The notes under the pieces are model-generated. The model saw nothing but the letters and a program-made list of their open reading frames with translations. It was not told the origin of the DNA and made no database searches. 64,000 nucleotides of DNA. It comes from Actinophytocola sp. (GTDB taxonomy: Bacteria; Actinomycetota; Actinomycetes; Mycobacteriales; Pseudonocardiaceae). Below, one piece after another: positions 25,105 through 33,428 of this stretch. Every line of letters starts with the position of its first letter. Positions within the stretch are counted from its first letter, which is position 1. The stretch lies in contig WHUD01000008.1 in assembly GCA_009377385.1 (NCBI GenBank), forward strand, positions 1 through 64,000, read 5' to 3'. The position numbers and the translations under genes were made by a program.

Positions 25105-25948
25105 CCGTCCTCCTTCGTGAGCCGTAGTCGCCGAACGGGTCGTCGCGCTCGCGCACCGCCCGCCGGAAGCCCGCTTCGGTCGCGCGCTGCACGAAGTCCC
25201 TGCCCTCTTGGGTGTGCCGCGCGACGCCGTCGAACAGCGTGCCTAGGGTGCGGCTGGACGACAGCCCCATGTTCTCCGCCGGCTGGTTGCACAGCAGCTT
25301 CAACATCTGGAGCTGGTTCACCGGCACCCGCGCCATCCGCCGCGCCAGTGCCGTCGCGCGGTCGAGCAGCTCGTCGTCCGGGACGCACTCCAGGATCAGG
25401 CCGACGTCGGCGGCCTCTGACGCCGGGATCTCGTCCCCGGTCAGCAGGTACCGCTTGGCGCGCTCGAAGCCGAGCCGGTACACCCACATGGCGGTCGTCG
25501 GCGTCCCCCACACGCGCGAGGGCGGGTAACCGAACGACGCGCCCTCGCCCGCGATCACCATGTCCGCGCAGAGCACCATGTCGGTGCCGCCCGCGATGCA
25601 CCAGCCGTGCACCGCTGCGATCGTCGGCTTCGTGGCGTACCAGAGCTTCATGTAGGTGTCCACGAACGTCGACATCAGCCGCATGTCCATCGCCGAGTCC
25701 CACACACGGTCCATTTCGGACTCGTGGCTCTGCATCTCGGTTGACCAGTCCAGCCCGTAACCGGCGCAGAACGCGGGGCCGTCCGCGCGCAGCAGGATCA
25801 CCCGCACGTCCGGGTCGGCGTCGGCCTCGTCGACGGCTTGCGCCAGCTCGTCGCGCAGCCGCGGCGTGATGGTGTTGTACGCCTCGGGCCTGGCGAGCAC
25901 GATCGAGTACACTCCAGCCTCGGTCTCGGTGCGCAGCGTTTCAGGCAC
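25097..25948 (-). CDS. Crotonase-family enoyl-CoA hydratase/isomerase homologue
   Basis: A 283-residue crotonase-fold protein: IVLARPEAYNTITPRLRDEL, oxyanion strand RADGPAFCAGYGLDW, AVHGWCIAGGTDMVLCADM and SFGYPPSRVWGTPTT. In enoyl-CoA hydratase, two Glu residues act on water; here the corresponding positions read GGTD and YPPSR, so neither Glu is present. This points to an isomerase, hydrolase or other crotonase activity rather than a standard hydratase. Its stop and start overlap both neighbours by 8 bases (ATGCCTGA upstream, ATGGCTGA downstream), a tightly coupled operon. Confidence 0.82.
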   Translation of the reverse strand: MPETLRTETEAGVYSIVLARPEAYNTITPRLRDELAQAVDEADADPDVRVILLRADGPAFCAGYGLDWSTEMQSHESEMDRVWDSAMDMRLMSTFVDTYMKLWYATKPTIAAVHGWCIAGGTDMVLCADMVIAGEGASFGYPPSRVWGTPTTAMWVYRLGFERAKRYLLTGDEIPASEAADVGLILECVPDDELLDRATALARRMARVPVNQLQMLKLLCNQPAENMGLSSSRTLGTLFDGVARHTQEGRDFVQRATEAGFRRAVRERDDPFGDYGSRRRTDG

Positions 25949-27569
25949 CGACTGGTCCTCCGCGCTCGATCAGCGTGGCGGTGTCGACGCCGGTCGGCAG
26001 CGTGCCGAACGCGACGCCCCAGTCGCCGCCGAGCCGGGAGGCGCAGAAGGCGTCCGCCGCGGCGGGGTGGCCGTGCCGGTGCAGCCACGCGCCCTGCAGC
26101 ACCATCGCCATCGACTCGACGACGTGCCGCGCCCGGTACTGGATATCGTCGAGGTTGCTGAGTTCCTTGCGCAGTCGTGCGACCGCGTCGTCAAGCCGAC
26201 TATCCACACCGGACACCGTGTCCAGCTCGGCGAAGAACGCCTCGACGGACGACGGCAGCTTCGCCATGGCACGCAACGCGTCCAGCGCGGCGACGTTGCC
26301 AGAACCCTCCCAAATGGACATCAGCGGCGACTCCCTGAACAGCCGGGGCATGCCGGACTCCTCGACGTAGCCGTTGCCGCCGAGACACTCCAGCGCCTCC
26401 GCCGCGTGCGCGGGCGCGCGCTTGCACACCCAGTACTTCATCACCGCGAGCCCGATGCGGCGCAGCAACGACTCGTGCTCGTCCCCGGCGAGCGACCTGT
26501 CGACAGCGCCCGCCAGCCGCATCGCGGACACGGTCGCGGCTTCGGCCTCGAGGGCGAGGTCGGCGAGCACGTTGGTCATCAGCGGCTGGTCGATCAGCGT
26601 GGCACCGAATGCGCTGCGGTGCCGCGCGTGGTGCACCGCATGCAGCACCCCGGCGCGCATACCTGCTGCGCTGCCGATGGTGCAGTCCAGCCGGGTCAGG
26701 TTGACCATCTGGATGATCGTGTTGACGCCCCGGCCTTCCTCGCCGACCAGCCAGCCGAGCGCCCCGTCGTACTCGATCTCGGACGACGCATTGGAGCGGT
26801 TGCCCAGCTTGTCCTTGAGTCGCTGCAGGTGGATGGCGTTGCGGGTGCCGTCGGGCAGCACGCGCGGCAGCAGGAAGCAGGTCAGCCCACCCGGCGCCTG
26901 CGCCAGCGTGAGGAAGACGTCCGACATCGGCGCCGAGGTAAACCACTTGTGCCCGACGATGCGGTAGCTGCCGTCCGGATTCGGCTGCGCGGACGTCGTG
27001 TTGGCGCGGACGTCGGAGCCGCCCTGCTTCTCGGTCATCGACATGCCCGCGATCAGCCCGCGCTTGCTTGTCGGCTCGCGCAGCCCGTAGTCGTACACGC
27101 GCGAGGCGAGCAGCGGCTCGTACGTCTTCGCTAGGTCCTGCTGCTCGCGCAGCGCGGGCACCGCCGCGTAGGTCATCGAGATCGGGCAGATGTGGCCAGG
27201 GTCGGTGAGCGTCCAGACGAAGTTCTTCGCTGCGCGGACGGCGTGTGCGCCGGGCCGGTCGTCCGCCCACGGCGCGGCGTGCAAGCCATTTTCCACGGCG
27301 ACGGTCATCAGGTCGTGCCAGTGCGGGTGGAACTCGACCTCGTCGATGCGGTGGCCGTAGCGGTCATGGGTGCGCAGCACCGGTGGGTTCTGCTCGGCGA
27401 GCCGTCCCCACTCCTGCGCCTGCTCGCCACCGGCGAGCCTGCCGAGCTGGTGCAGCTCGTCGGTGTCGGCGTCCACAGTGGCAAGGCCGTCCCACATCGC
27501 CGGGTAGGCGGCGGCGTCGAAGCCGTACAGCGGGGGTGCCTGGTTGGTGACCTCATGCGTTGCTGGCAT
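25941..27569 (-). CDS. aidB: AidB-like acyl-CoA dehydrogenase
   Basis: A 542-residue acyl-CoA dehydrogenase of the AidB branch, longer than the usual 380-400 by an N-terminal extension. It shows FHPHWHDLM, GHICPISMTYAAVPAL, GMSMTEKQGGSDVRANTT, GHKWFTSAPMSD, the LKDKLGNRSNASSEIEYD region and LECLGGNGYVEESGMPRLFR. In E. coli, AidB binds DNA and protects it from alkylation damage, and has isovaleryl-CoA dehydrogenase activity. In this operon, among crotonases, an acyl-CoA role fits better. The start overlaps the TetR gene's end by 17 bases. A FAD-linked reaction is expected. Whether it takes branched acyl-CoA is unknown. Confidence 0.85.
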   Translation of the reverse strand: MPATHEVTNQAPPLYGFDAAAYPAMWDGLATVDADTDELHQLGRLAGGEQAQEWGRLAEQNPPVLRTHDRYGHRIDEVEFHPHWHDLMTVAVENGLHAAPWADDRPGAHAVRAAKNFVWTLTDPGHICPISMTYAAVPALREQQDLAKTYEPLLASRVYDYGLREPTSKRGLIAGMSMTEKQGGSDVRANTTSAQPNPDGSYRIVGHKWFTSAPMSDVFLTLAQAPGGLTCFLLPRVLPDGTRNAIHLQRLKDKLGNRSNASSEIEYDGALGWLVGEEGRGVNTIIQMVNLTRLDCTIGSAAGMRAGVLHAVHHARHRSAFGATLIDQPLMTNVLADLALEAEAATVSAMRLAGAVDRSLAGDEHESLLRRIGLAVMKYWVCKRAPAHAAEALECLGGNGYVEESGMPRLFRESPLMSIWEGSGNVAALDALRAMAKLPSSVEAFFAELDTVSGVDSRLDDAVARLRKELSNLDDIQYRARHVVESMAMVLQGAWLHRHGHPAAADAFCASRLGGDWGVAFGTLPTGVDTATLIERGGPVGA

Positions 27570-28164
27570 CGGTAGCTCCTAGTGCCCGGATGGTGAAGGT
27601 GACGAAGGCCGGGATGACGTCGGGTTCGGCCGCCCCGTCCACGAGCGGCCCGAGCAGTGCCTCGCCGCCCGCTCCGACCAGCGCGGCGGCCGTGACCTCC
27701 GCGTCCTGCGGCGGCAGCACGCCTGCCGCGACGCCCTCGGCGATGCGCTCGGCGAAGATGTCGCGGAAGCGCTTGCGGAACACCAGCCGTTCGGCGTCGA
27801 CTGCGGGGTCGACCGGCTCGGCGAGCAGCGCGTAGGCCAGCCGGGGCGCCTTGAGCGCGCGGCGGGCGAAGGTCTCCATGACGGCGACGACGCGCTGCGT
27901 CAGGTCGCCGTCCTGGTTGGCCGCCTCCTCGACGGCAGCGACCTCGCGGCTGACGACGGTGCGGAACAGCTCGACGGCGAGCGCCGCCTTGCTGGGGAAG
28001 TGCCGGTACAGGGTGCCGGTGGCGACACCAGCCTGCGCTGCGACGGCGGACATCGAGCAGCCCGCGTAGCCGTCCTTGCTGAGTACGGCGATCGCGGCGT
28101 CCAGCACGGCTTGCCGCTGGGCATTCAGTCTGGCTTGCACCGCGGGAGTGCGCCGGTAGGCCAT
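27553..28164 (-). CDS. TetR-family regulator of the acyl-CoA operon
   Basis: A 203-residue TetR regulator. The N-terminal helix-turn-helix spans residues about 16-60: VLDAAIAVLSKDGYAG, SMSAVAAQAGVATGTLYRHF and PSKAAL. The C-terminal ligand domain (residues 65-200) is alanine-rich and helical. It is the first gene of the leftward AidB-crotonase-fusion operon and overlaps the AidB start. A palindrome with arms TGAAGCA lies between it and the divergent crotonase and is its likely operator, so it probably controls both directions and responds to an acyl-CoA-like ligand. The start at 28164 (MAYRRTP) is favoured over the much longer upstream frame. Confidence 0.88.
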   Translation of the reverse strand: MAYRRTPAVQARLNAQRQAVLDAAIAVLSKDGYAGCSMSAVAAQAGVATGTLYRHFPSKAALAVELFRTVVSREVAAVEEAANQDGDLTQRVVAVMETFARRALKAPRLAYALLAEPVDPAVDAERLVFRKRFRDIFAERIAEGVAAGVLPPQDAEVTAAALVGAGGEALLGPLVDGAAEPDVIPAFVTFTIRALGATDASNA

Positions 28165-28172
28165 GCAAGAAG

Positions 28173-28195
28173 TGAAGCACGGATTCATTGCTTCA
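28173..28195. promoter_or_regulatory. Candidate TetR operator
   Basis: TGAAGCA (28173-28179) and its inverse TGCTTCA (28189-28195) are separated by 9 bases. TGCA motifs flank the palindrome. It sits between the divergent TetR and crotonase starts, 8 bases from the TetR ATG. Confidence 0.65.
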
Positions 28196-28232
28196 TGCAA
28201 CACTGGTGTGCAGCCGACGTGAGGAGCGAGCG

Positions 28233-29003
28233 ATGACAGACGAGGTACGTGTCGAGCGCAGCGGGCCGGTGACCACGGTGGTGCTGTCGCGCCCTGAGGC
28301 GCGCAACGCCGTCGACGGGCCGACGGCAGCCGCGCTCGCCGAGGCTTTCCTGCAGTTCGACGCTGATGAGGCAGCGCGAGTCGCCGTGCTGTGGGGCGAG
28401 GACGGCACGTTCTGTGCCGGGGCAGACCTGAAGGCGATCGGCGGCGATCGCGGCAACCAGGTGACCGAGGACGGCGACGGCCCGATGGGCCCGACAAGGA
28501 TGCGGCTGAGCAAGCCGGTGATCGCGGCGGTGTCCGGACACGCCGTCGCAGGCGGGCTGGAGCTGGCGATCTGGTGCGACCTGCGGGTGGCCGAGTCGGA
28601 CGCCGTGTTCGGTGTCTTCTGCCGCCGCTGGGGTGTGCCGTTGATCGACGGTGGCACCGTGCGGCTGCCCCGGCTGATCGGGCGTGGGCGCGCCCTGGAC
28701 ATGGTGCTCACCGGACGTCCGGTCGGGGCGTCTGAGGCGCTGGCGATGGAGCTGGCCGACCGGGTGGTCGAGCCGGGCGAGTCGCGCGCGGCTGCGGAAC
28801 GGCTCGCCGCCGAGATCGAGTCGTTCCCCCAGACGTGCGTGCGCAGCGACCGGATGTCACTGTTCGAGCAGCAGGGCATGGCGGAGGAGGACGCGATCCG
28901 CAACGAACTCCGGCACGGCATGGGTGTGCTCGCGGAGGCCGTCGAGGGCGCAGGGAGGTTCGCGGCAGGCGCCGGGCGGCACGGGTCGTTCGGAGACCTG
29001 TGA
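28233..29003 (+). CDS. Crotonase/enoyl-CoA hydratase-family protein
   Basis: A 256-residue crotonase: VVLSRPEARNAVDGPTAAAL, GEDGTFCAGADLKAIGG, GHAVAGGLELAIWCDLRV and FGVFCRRWGVPLIDGG. The first Glu of the hydratase pair is present (GGLE); the second position is occupied by a Cys/Arg segment, as in the EchA8-unlike subgroup often annotated only as crotonase. ATG at 28233 follows GAGGAG at good distance; upstream codons in frame are not needed. It is divergent from the TetR operon and shares its presumed operator. A hairpin terminator follows the stop. Confidence 0.85.
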   Translation: MTDEVRVERSGPVTTVVLSRPEARNAVDGPTAAALAEAFLQFDADEAARVAVLWGEDGTFCAGADLKAIGGDRGNQVTEDGDGPMGPTRMRLSKPVIAAVSGHAVAGGLELAIWCDLRVAESDAVFGVFCRRWGVPLIDGGTVRLPRLIGRGRALDMVLTGRPVGASEALAMELADRVVEPGESRAAAERLAAEIESFPQTCVRSDRMSLFEQQGMAEEDAIRNELRHGMGVLAEAVEGAGRFAAGAGRHGSFGDL

Positions 29004-29004
29004 T

Positions 29005-29055
29005 GGCCGAGGGTGGCGCTTGGCCGACATATCCCACCCGACGCCACCCTCGGCC
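29005..29055. terminator. Bidirectional hairpin terminator
   Basis: A 14-bp stem (GGCCGAGGGTGGCG and its inverse at 29042-29055) with a 23-base loop lies between the convergent crotonase and SUMF1 genes, starting right after the crotonase stop codon. Confidence 0.7.
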
Positions 29056-29074
29056 GACCGCCGGCACGGCGCCG

Positions 29075-29959
29075 TCACCCAACGACGCACCGGAAGCCGG
29101 TGTCGTCCGCGACGACGTCGGCGGCGGCCTCGCTGGCGCGGAACGGCGCGCAGTCGGTGAGCGGGTGGGCGAACGACCCGCCCTTGCGCAGGTAGCTGCC
29201 GGGTGCGCCGACCGTCGTCGACCACTCCCAGACGTTGCCGCACAGGTCGAGCACGCCGAACGGGCTGGTCCCCTCGGGGTAGGCGTCGACGGGCGTCGTT
29301 GTGCCGACGCAGGACTCCCGCGCGTTGCAGTGCCGCGCGCTCGCGTGGCCGCCCCACGGGTAGACGTCGCCGTGTGCGCCGCGCGCCGCCTTTTCCCACT
29401 GCGCAGCGGTCGGCAGCGCCTTGCCTGCCCAGATCGCGTACGCCTGCGCGTCGCGCCAGTTCACCGAGACGACGGGGTGCATGCCACGCGTGTCGGGTAC
29501 GTCGTCCCAGTGGGGCGGTGGCCGGTGTCCGGTCGCCTCGACGAACCGGGCGTACTCGACGTTGGTCGTCGGCTGCGCGTCGATGTAGAAGCCCGGCAGC
29601 CACATCGGCTGGTTGTCGGGCCCCGACAGGAAGGTGCCTGCGGGCACGAGCAGCATCCGCTTGCCGTCCGCGGGGTGGCGAAACACCCTGCCGCCGGGTT
29701 CTTCGGCGTCCTCCAGCCCGGTCGACGTCGCCACCAGCAGCGAGAACCGGGCGCGAACGTCGGCGTTGGAGTGGGCGAGCGAGGTGTCGAGCGCGGCCTG
29801 GTTGACCGGGCGGGGGTGGATCCGTTCGCCCGCTGCCTCCCAGCGGGAGACGATGCGGGCGCTGACGCCGAGGTGCGCCGCGAACTCCCGGACGCTCATC
29901 CGCTTGGCCATGCGCAACGCACGGACTTCCTTGCCGGTCCAGTACCGAACCGTTGTCAT
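29075..29959 (-). CDS. XRE helix-turn-helix fused to SUMF1/formylglycine-generating-like domain
   Basis: A 294-residue fusion. The N-terminal ~70 residues carry a helix-turn-helix (MSVREFAAHLGVSARIVSRW). Residues about 100-294 form an FGE/SUMF1 fold: LLVPAGTFLSGPDNQPMW, YIDAQPTTNVEYARFVEATG, PVVSVNWRDAQAYAIWAGK, CGNVWEW and GFRCVVG. In true FGE two Cys bind copper in the motif GGSYLCHDSYC; here the segment reads GGSFAHPLTDC, keeping only the second. A sulfatase-modifying role is therefore doubtful; a DNA-binding ligand sensor or EgtB-like function may fit better. AGGGGGCAC precedes the ATG. Neighbours give no partner sulfatase. Confidence 0.8.
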   Translation of the reverse strand: MTTVRYWTGKEVRALRMAKRMSVREFAAHLGVSARIVSRWEAAGERIHPRPVNQAALDTSLAHSNADVRARFSLLVATSTGLEDAEEPGGRVFRHPADGKRMLLVPAGTFLSGPDNQPMWLPGFYIDAQPTTNVEYARFVEATGHRPPPHWDDVPDTRGMHPVVSVNWRDAQAYAIWAGKALPTAAQWEKAARGAHGDVYPWGGHASARHCNARESCVGTTTPVDAYPEGTSPFGVLDLCGNVWEWSTTVGAPGSYLRKGGSFAHPLTDCAPFRASEAAADVVADDTGFRCVVG

Positions 29960-30214
29960 GTGCCCCCTTGGCCCGCTGATCCACGCTGATCAGGTGATGA
30001 CGATGTATGGCAGGCGCCAGTAAAGCACCAGGTCATGGGCTTGCCTGGCACTAAGCGGGCCGACGCTCCGGCAAGTTCAGCGGAAGTTCGACATAGGGTC
30101 GGCGGAGGTTCCTATTGGTGCGGGGGCACCCGGACGCCGGCCGCGCTTGGTTCGGATCAGCCTAGAAAGCGGCCGCGACACCCCGGCGTGAATGCGGGCG
30201 TGTCGGGCGAATTG

Positions 30215-30240
30215 GCCCGCGAGTGCTTCCACTCGCGGGC
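30215..30240. repeat. Perfect hairpin
   Basis: GCCCGCGAGTG, loop CTTC, then CACTCGCGGGC: an 11-bp perfect stem with a tetraloop. It starts with the same CCCGCGAGTG bases as the dispersed repeat at 38119, suggesting a common origin. Confidence 0.6.
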
Positions 30241-30257
30241 GATCCGCGGGTCAGCGG

Positions 30258-30280
30258 CCCGCGAATGGACCATACGTAGG
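30258..30280. repeat. Dispersed 23-base intergenic repeat, copy 1
   Basis: Begins CCCGCGAATGGACCAT; the copy at 38119-38141 agrees at 20 of 23 positions. Each is a dyad of the form GCGARTGG-A-CCATWCGY, so it can act as a short hairpin or a two-fold binding site. Confidence 0.55.
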
Positions 30281-30337
30281 GGGAGTCGTAGTTTCCGGGG
30301 TGTATCGGACGTCGAGAGCTGGCAGGCTGAGGGACGT

Positions 30338-30377
30338 CCGGTGTTCCTGGCTTACCCCGACGGGCCAGGAACACCGG
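30338..30377 (-). terminator. Terminator of the stress-protein gene
   Basis: CCGGTGTTCCTGGC and its perfect inverse GCCAGGAACACCGG form a 14-bp stem with a 12-base loop, 26 bases beyond the stop codon of the leftward gene. Confidence 0.75.
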
Positions 30378-30402
30378 GTGCGGCGGGTGATTACCAGTTC
30401 TG

Positions 30403-30906
30403 CTACCAGTTCGAGGGGTTGCGCGCCGCGAGGTTGGCCAGCATGTCCCTGGCGCGTTCGGCGTTGCGCGGCTGGCACAGGACGTCGTAGCGCTGCGCGA
30501 CGAGTTGGCTCGTCGAGATGAAGTCCCGCTGGCCGCGCTGCGAGCCGTAGCCGACGGCGGCGAACACCATCGCGAAGCCCATACCGGAGACAAGACCGAT
30601 CACGATGGGGGTGAGGCCGGCACCGGGAGATAACAGACTCAGCAGCAACCCGACGAACAGTCCGAACCATGCGCCGGTCAGCGCGCCGCGCGTCAGCACC
30701 TTGCCCCAGGTGAGGCGTGCCGCGATGCGTTCGACCAGCATCGGCTCGACGCCGACAATGGTGACGTCTGCGACGGGGAAGTCCTCGTCGGCGAGGTGGT
30801 CGACGGCGCGCTGGGCTTCCGCATACGTCTCGTACGAGCCGATGGGCCAGCCGCTTGGCAGCGCGGGCAGGTTCCTCGGCTGGTTCTGCGCGAATGCGGT
30901 GGTCAT
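30403..30906 (-). CDS. General stress protein (YflT-like) with membrane segment
   Basis: A 167-residue protein. Residues about 20-60 match the YflT/general-stress 17M-like domain (GSYETYAEAQRAVDHLADED and FPVADVTIVGVEP). Residues about 75-120 form two hydrophobic helices (GAWFGLFVGLLLSLL and TPIVIGLVSGMGFAMVFAAV). The C terminus is soluble and ends ARDMLANLAARNPSNW. Family members are induced by heat, salt or other stress in Gram-positive bacteria; function is unresolved. GAAGGGCGG precedes the ATG. A strong terminator follows. Confidence 0.82.
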   Translation of the reverse strand: MTTAFAQNQPRNLPALPSGWPIGSYETYAEAQRAVDHLADEDFPVADVTIVGVEPMLVERIAARLTWGKVLTRGALTGAWFGLFVGLLLSLLSPGAGLTPIVIGLVSGMGFAMVFAAVGYGSQRGQRDFISTSQLVAQRYDVLCQPRNAERARDMLANLAARNPSNW

Positions 30907-31039
30907 TTGTTGTCCGCCCTTCAGCGAAAAGGTCGTTCACCCATCTCAACGTGCGAGCGCGACGGGAAATGCCCGATGCGCGCGAATTCACAGTCGGATC
31001 TCAGGAACCAGCAGGTTACAGCGCTGCGCGCGGGGTGGG

Positions 31040-31198
31040 TCAGCCGACCTCGGAGTGGTTTTCGCGGTGGGTGCGACGCCGGAAGTGGCGCTTGAACCGG
31101 GCAGTGTCGAATTCGGCGACGACGGGACCGAAAGCCATGGCGAGCAGCACAGCGATGCCGAGGATGGCGCCTGCCCAGGTCAGGATGGCGCTGAACAT
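31040..31198 (-). CDS. Small single-helix membrane protein (52 aa)
   Basis: A 52-residue frame, shorter than usual gene-calling limits. It begins MFSAILTWAGAILGIAVLLA, giving one strong transmembrane helix to about residue 27, then VVAEF and a basic, His/Arg-rich cytoplasmic tail (FKRHFRRRTHRENHSE). GGAGGAAGCCG lies immediately before the ATG, a near-perfect ribosome-binding site, which is the best evidence that it is translated. It sits alone between the stress-protein and hydrolase genes. By shape it could be a small regulator or stress-response membrane protein. Confidence 0.65.
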   Translation of the reverse strand: MFSAILTWAGAILGIAVLLAMAFGPVVAEFDTARFKRHFRRRTHRENHSEVG

Positions 31199-31377
31199 CG
31201 GCTTCCTCCAGGATCAGGGGGTGATTCGCCCGTACATACGTCCGCATATGCACGGCCGGTGCAACCTCAAGAGTCAGGCCACACAGCTTGCCTCCGGTAT
31301 AGGCCAAAGGGCTGGAATTCGGGGACTTAATTCCCCCGTTTGAACCACATCAGCCCCTCGGCTGGACCAGTGGCGCG

Positions 31378-32208
31378 CTAGCGCGTAGCCGATCCGACTA
31401 GCTCCACCAGCGCACCGACCACCTCGGGTCCGTCGAGGAGCACCCGGTCGTTGTGGCCCGCGCCCTCGACCGTAACTCGGCGGGCGTCCGCCACCTCGGC
31501 GACCCGGTCGCTCAGCGCGGGCGGCACGATTGAGTCGTCCGTGCCGTAGACGACGACCATCGGGACGTCGAGCGAGGCGACGTTGTGCGCGACGGGGTAG
31601 TGCTCCTTGAGCAGTTGCCGCACGGGCAGCCACGGGTAGTGCTCCGATGCGACGGCGGCGAGGTCGGTGAACGGCGAGCGCAGCAGCATCCCGGCTGGCG
31701 GGTGTTCGGTCGCCAGTTCGCTGACGACGCCCGCACCAAGGCTCTCGCCAAAGTAGAACAGCCGCTCGGGTAGCACGCCGCGCTCGGAGACCAGGTAATC
31801 GCGGGCGGCCCTGACGTCGCGGGCGAGGCCGTCCTCGGTGGAGCTGCCCTGGTTGCCGCCGTAGCCCCGGTAGTCGAACAGCAGCACCGAGATGCCGTGC
31901 CGCGTCACCGCGCGTGCCAGGTCGACGCGGCCGCCACGGTTGCCGCCGTTGCCCTGCGCGACGAGCACGACCGGGGCGGTGTCAGCGTCGGCGGCAGAGC
32001 CGTTCGCGGGGAAGAACCACGCCGCGAGCCTGAGTCCGTCGCTGGTGCGCAGCGTGACGTCCTGGCCGCCTGGCAGCACGTCGGACGCGCTCGGCAACGG
32101 GCCGGGGGACGGCTGGTAGATCAGGCTGCGCTGGGCGGCGTACATGACGCCGACGATCGCACCGAACACGCCCATCAGCACCGCCATCACGAGGAGAACC
32201 CACCGCAT
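31378..32208 (-). CDS. Membrane-anchored alpha/beta hydrolase (BEM46-like)
   Basis: A 276-residue protein with an N-terminal hydrophobic helix (LLVMAVLMGVFGAIVGVMYA) that should anchor or export it, then an alpha/beta hydrolase. It shows VVLVAQGNGGNRGGR, DYRGYGGNQGSS, FGESLGAGV with Ser, YGTDDSIVPP and AGHNDRVLLD with the catalytic His. This is the BEM46/YqkD-type topology, typical of enzymes acting outside or at the membrane on lipids. ATG at 32208 is preferred to the GTG three bases upstream. A GC-rich dyad around 31320-31338 is a candidate terminator. Substrate unknown. Confidence 0.82.
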   Translation of the reverse strand: MRWVLLVMAVLMGVFGAIVGVMYAAQRSLIYQPSPGPLPSASDVLPGGQDVTLRTSDGLRLAAWFFPANGSAADADTAPVVLVAQGNGGNRGGRVDLARAVTRHGISVLLFDYRGYGGNQGSSTEDGLARDVRAARDYLVSERGVLPERLFYFGESLGAGVVSELATEHPPAGMLLRSPFTDLAAVASEHYPWLPVRQLLKEHYPVAHNVASLDVPMVVVYGTDDSIVPPALSDRVAEVADARRVTVEGAGHNDRVLLDGPEVVGALVELVGSATR

Positions 32209-32250
32209 CACCGCAGAGTCTCACCCGCGCCTCGGCTCACCGGCAAACCG

Positions 32251-33183
32251 CTACAACTTCCGCAGCCGCACCCGGTTGATCGAATGGTCGGTGTCCTTGC
32301 GCAGCACCAGCGTCGCGCGCGGGCGCGTCGGCAGGATGTTCTCGATCAGGTTCGGCTCGTTGATCGTCGACCACAGGTGCTCGGCCTCGGCGCGGGCTTC
32401 ATCGTCGTCCAGCCCCGCGAAGTGGTGGAAGTGCGAGTCCGGGTCGGCGAACGCGGTGTCGCGCAGCGTGAGGAAGCGGTCGATGTACCACTGCTTGATG
32501 TCGTCGGTGTGCGCGTCGACGTACAACGAGAAGTCGAACAGGTCGGACACCGCGAGCCGGGGGTGTGGCTGCAACACGTTCAGGCCCTCGACGATGAGGA
32601 TGTCCGGCCGCCGGACGACGTGCTCCTCACCGGCCAGCCGGTCGTATAGCTTGTGCGAGTACACCGGCGCGCTGACCTCGTCCGCGCCGGACTTGACCTC
32701 GGTGACGAACCGCAACAGTGCCCTACGGTCGTAGCTCTCCGGGAATCCTTTGCGGTGCATGATCCCGCGTCGCATCAGCTCGGCACGCGGGTACAGGAAG
32801 CCGTCCGTGGTGACGAGGTCGACGCGCGGGTGGTCGGGCCAGCGGGCGAGCAGCGTGCGCAGGATGCGGGCGGTCGTCGACTTGCCGACCGCGACGCTGC
32901 CAGCGATACCGATCACGAACGGGACCTTCGTGCCGCGTGTGTCCTCGCCGAGGAAGGTGGTTGTCACCTCGTAGAGCTGCTGCCGTGCGGCGACCTGGAG
33001 GTTGATCAAGCGGGAGAGCGGGAGGTAGACGTCGGCGACCTCGGCGAGATCGACCTGCTCGCCGAGTCCGCGCAACCGGACCAGTTCCGCCGCAGTGAGC
33101 GGCAGTGGGGTCGACCGGCGAAGCTCCCGCCACTGGTCTCGGTCAAGCTCGACGTACGGGGTCAGCTCGCGCACCCTCGCCAT
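32251..33183 (-). CDS. coaA: Type I pantothenate kinase
   Basis: A 310-residue CoaA: it shows [17 protein letters not shown] (P-loop, residues about 91-107), [29 protein letters not shown] and the C-terminal region RIRKL-like end NRVRLRKL. It phosphorylates pantothenate with ATP, the first step of coenzyme A synthesis, and in E. coli is inhibited by CoA. ATG at 33183 is chosen because GGGAGG lies 6 nt upstream. A palindrome (GACACT at 33289 and AGTGTC at 33303) lies about 105-125 bases upstream and could be a regulatory site. Length matches the family (about 310). Confidence 0.95.
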   Translation of the reverse strand: MARVRELTPYVELDRDQWRELRRSTPLPLTAAELVRLRGLGEQVDLAEVADVYLPLSRLINLQVAARQQLYEVTTTFLGEDTRGTKVPFVIGIAGSVAVGKSTTARILRTLLARWPDHPRVDLVTTDGFLYPRAELMRRGIMHRKGFPESYDRRALLRFVTEVKSGADEVSAPVYSHKLYDRLAGEEHVVRRPDILIVEGLNVLQPHPRLAVSDLFDFSLYVDAHTDDIKQWYIDRFLTLRDTAFADPDSHFHHFAGLDDDEARAEAEHLWSTINEPNLIENILPTRPRATLVLRKDTDHSINRVRLRKL

Positions 33184-33428
33184 CGAAGCCTCCCTTGGCC
33201 TCACCGATCAACACTGCGATGGGATTCGATGAAAACAGCAAGCTGCCCTGCCGTATAGGTGCTGTGACCAACGGCACCGAACTCACGTGACACTCACCTG
33301 TCAGTGTCCGCCGGATTCGTCGGATTCCGCAACCTGATCACCAGGTATTGCGGCGTTTGGTTAGCGGGATTCAGCCGCATGGCGCGGCGAAAAGAGCCCC
33401 GCTGACCTGCCGAGACGTCGTCACCGGC

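Larger units (their letters stand above)
29960..30402. other. Intergenic region with hairpins and a dispersed repeat
   Basis: This 443-base gap lies between the start of the SUMF1 gene and the end of the stress-protein gene. It holds the SUMF1 promoter near 29990-30030, a perfect hairpin at 30215-30240, a dispersed 23-base repeat at 30258-30280 and a terminator at 30338-30377. I see no gene, tRNA or known riboswitch in it. Confidence 0.6.

Noticed and set aside
29075-29959. Genuine formylglycine-generating enzyme for sulfatases
   Set aside because: One of the two copper cysteines is replaced and no sulfatase is nearby; the HTH fusion argues for another role.
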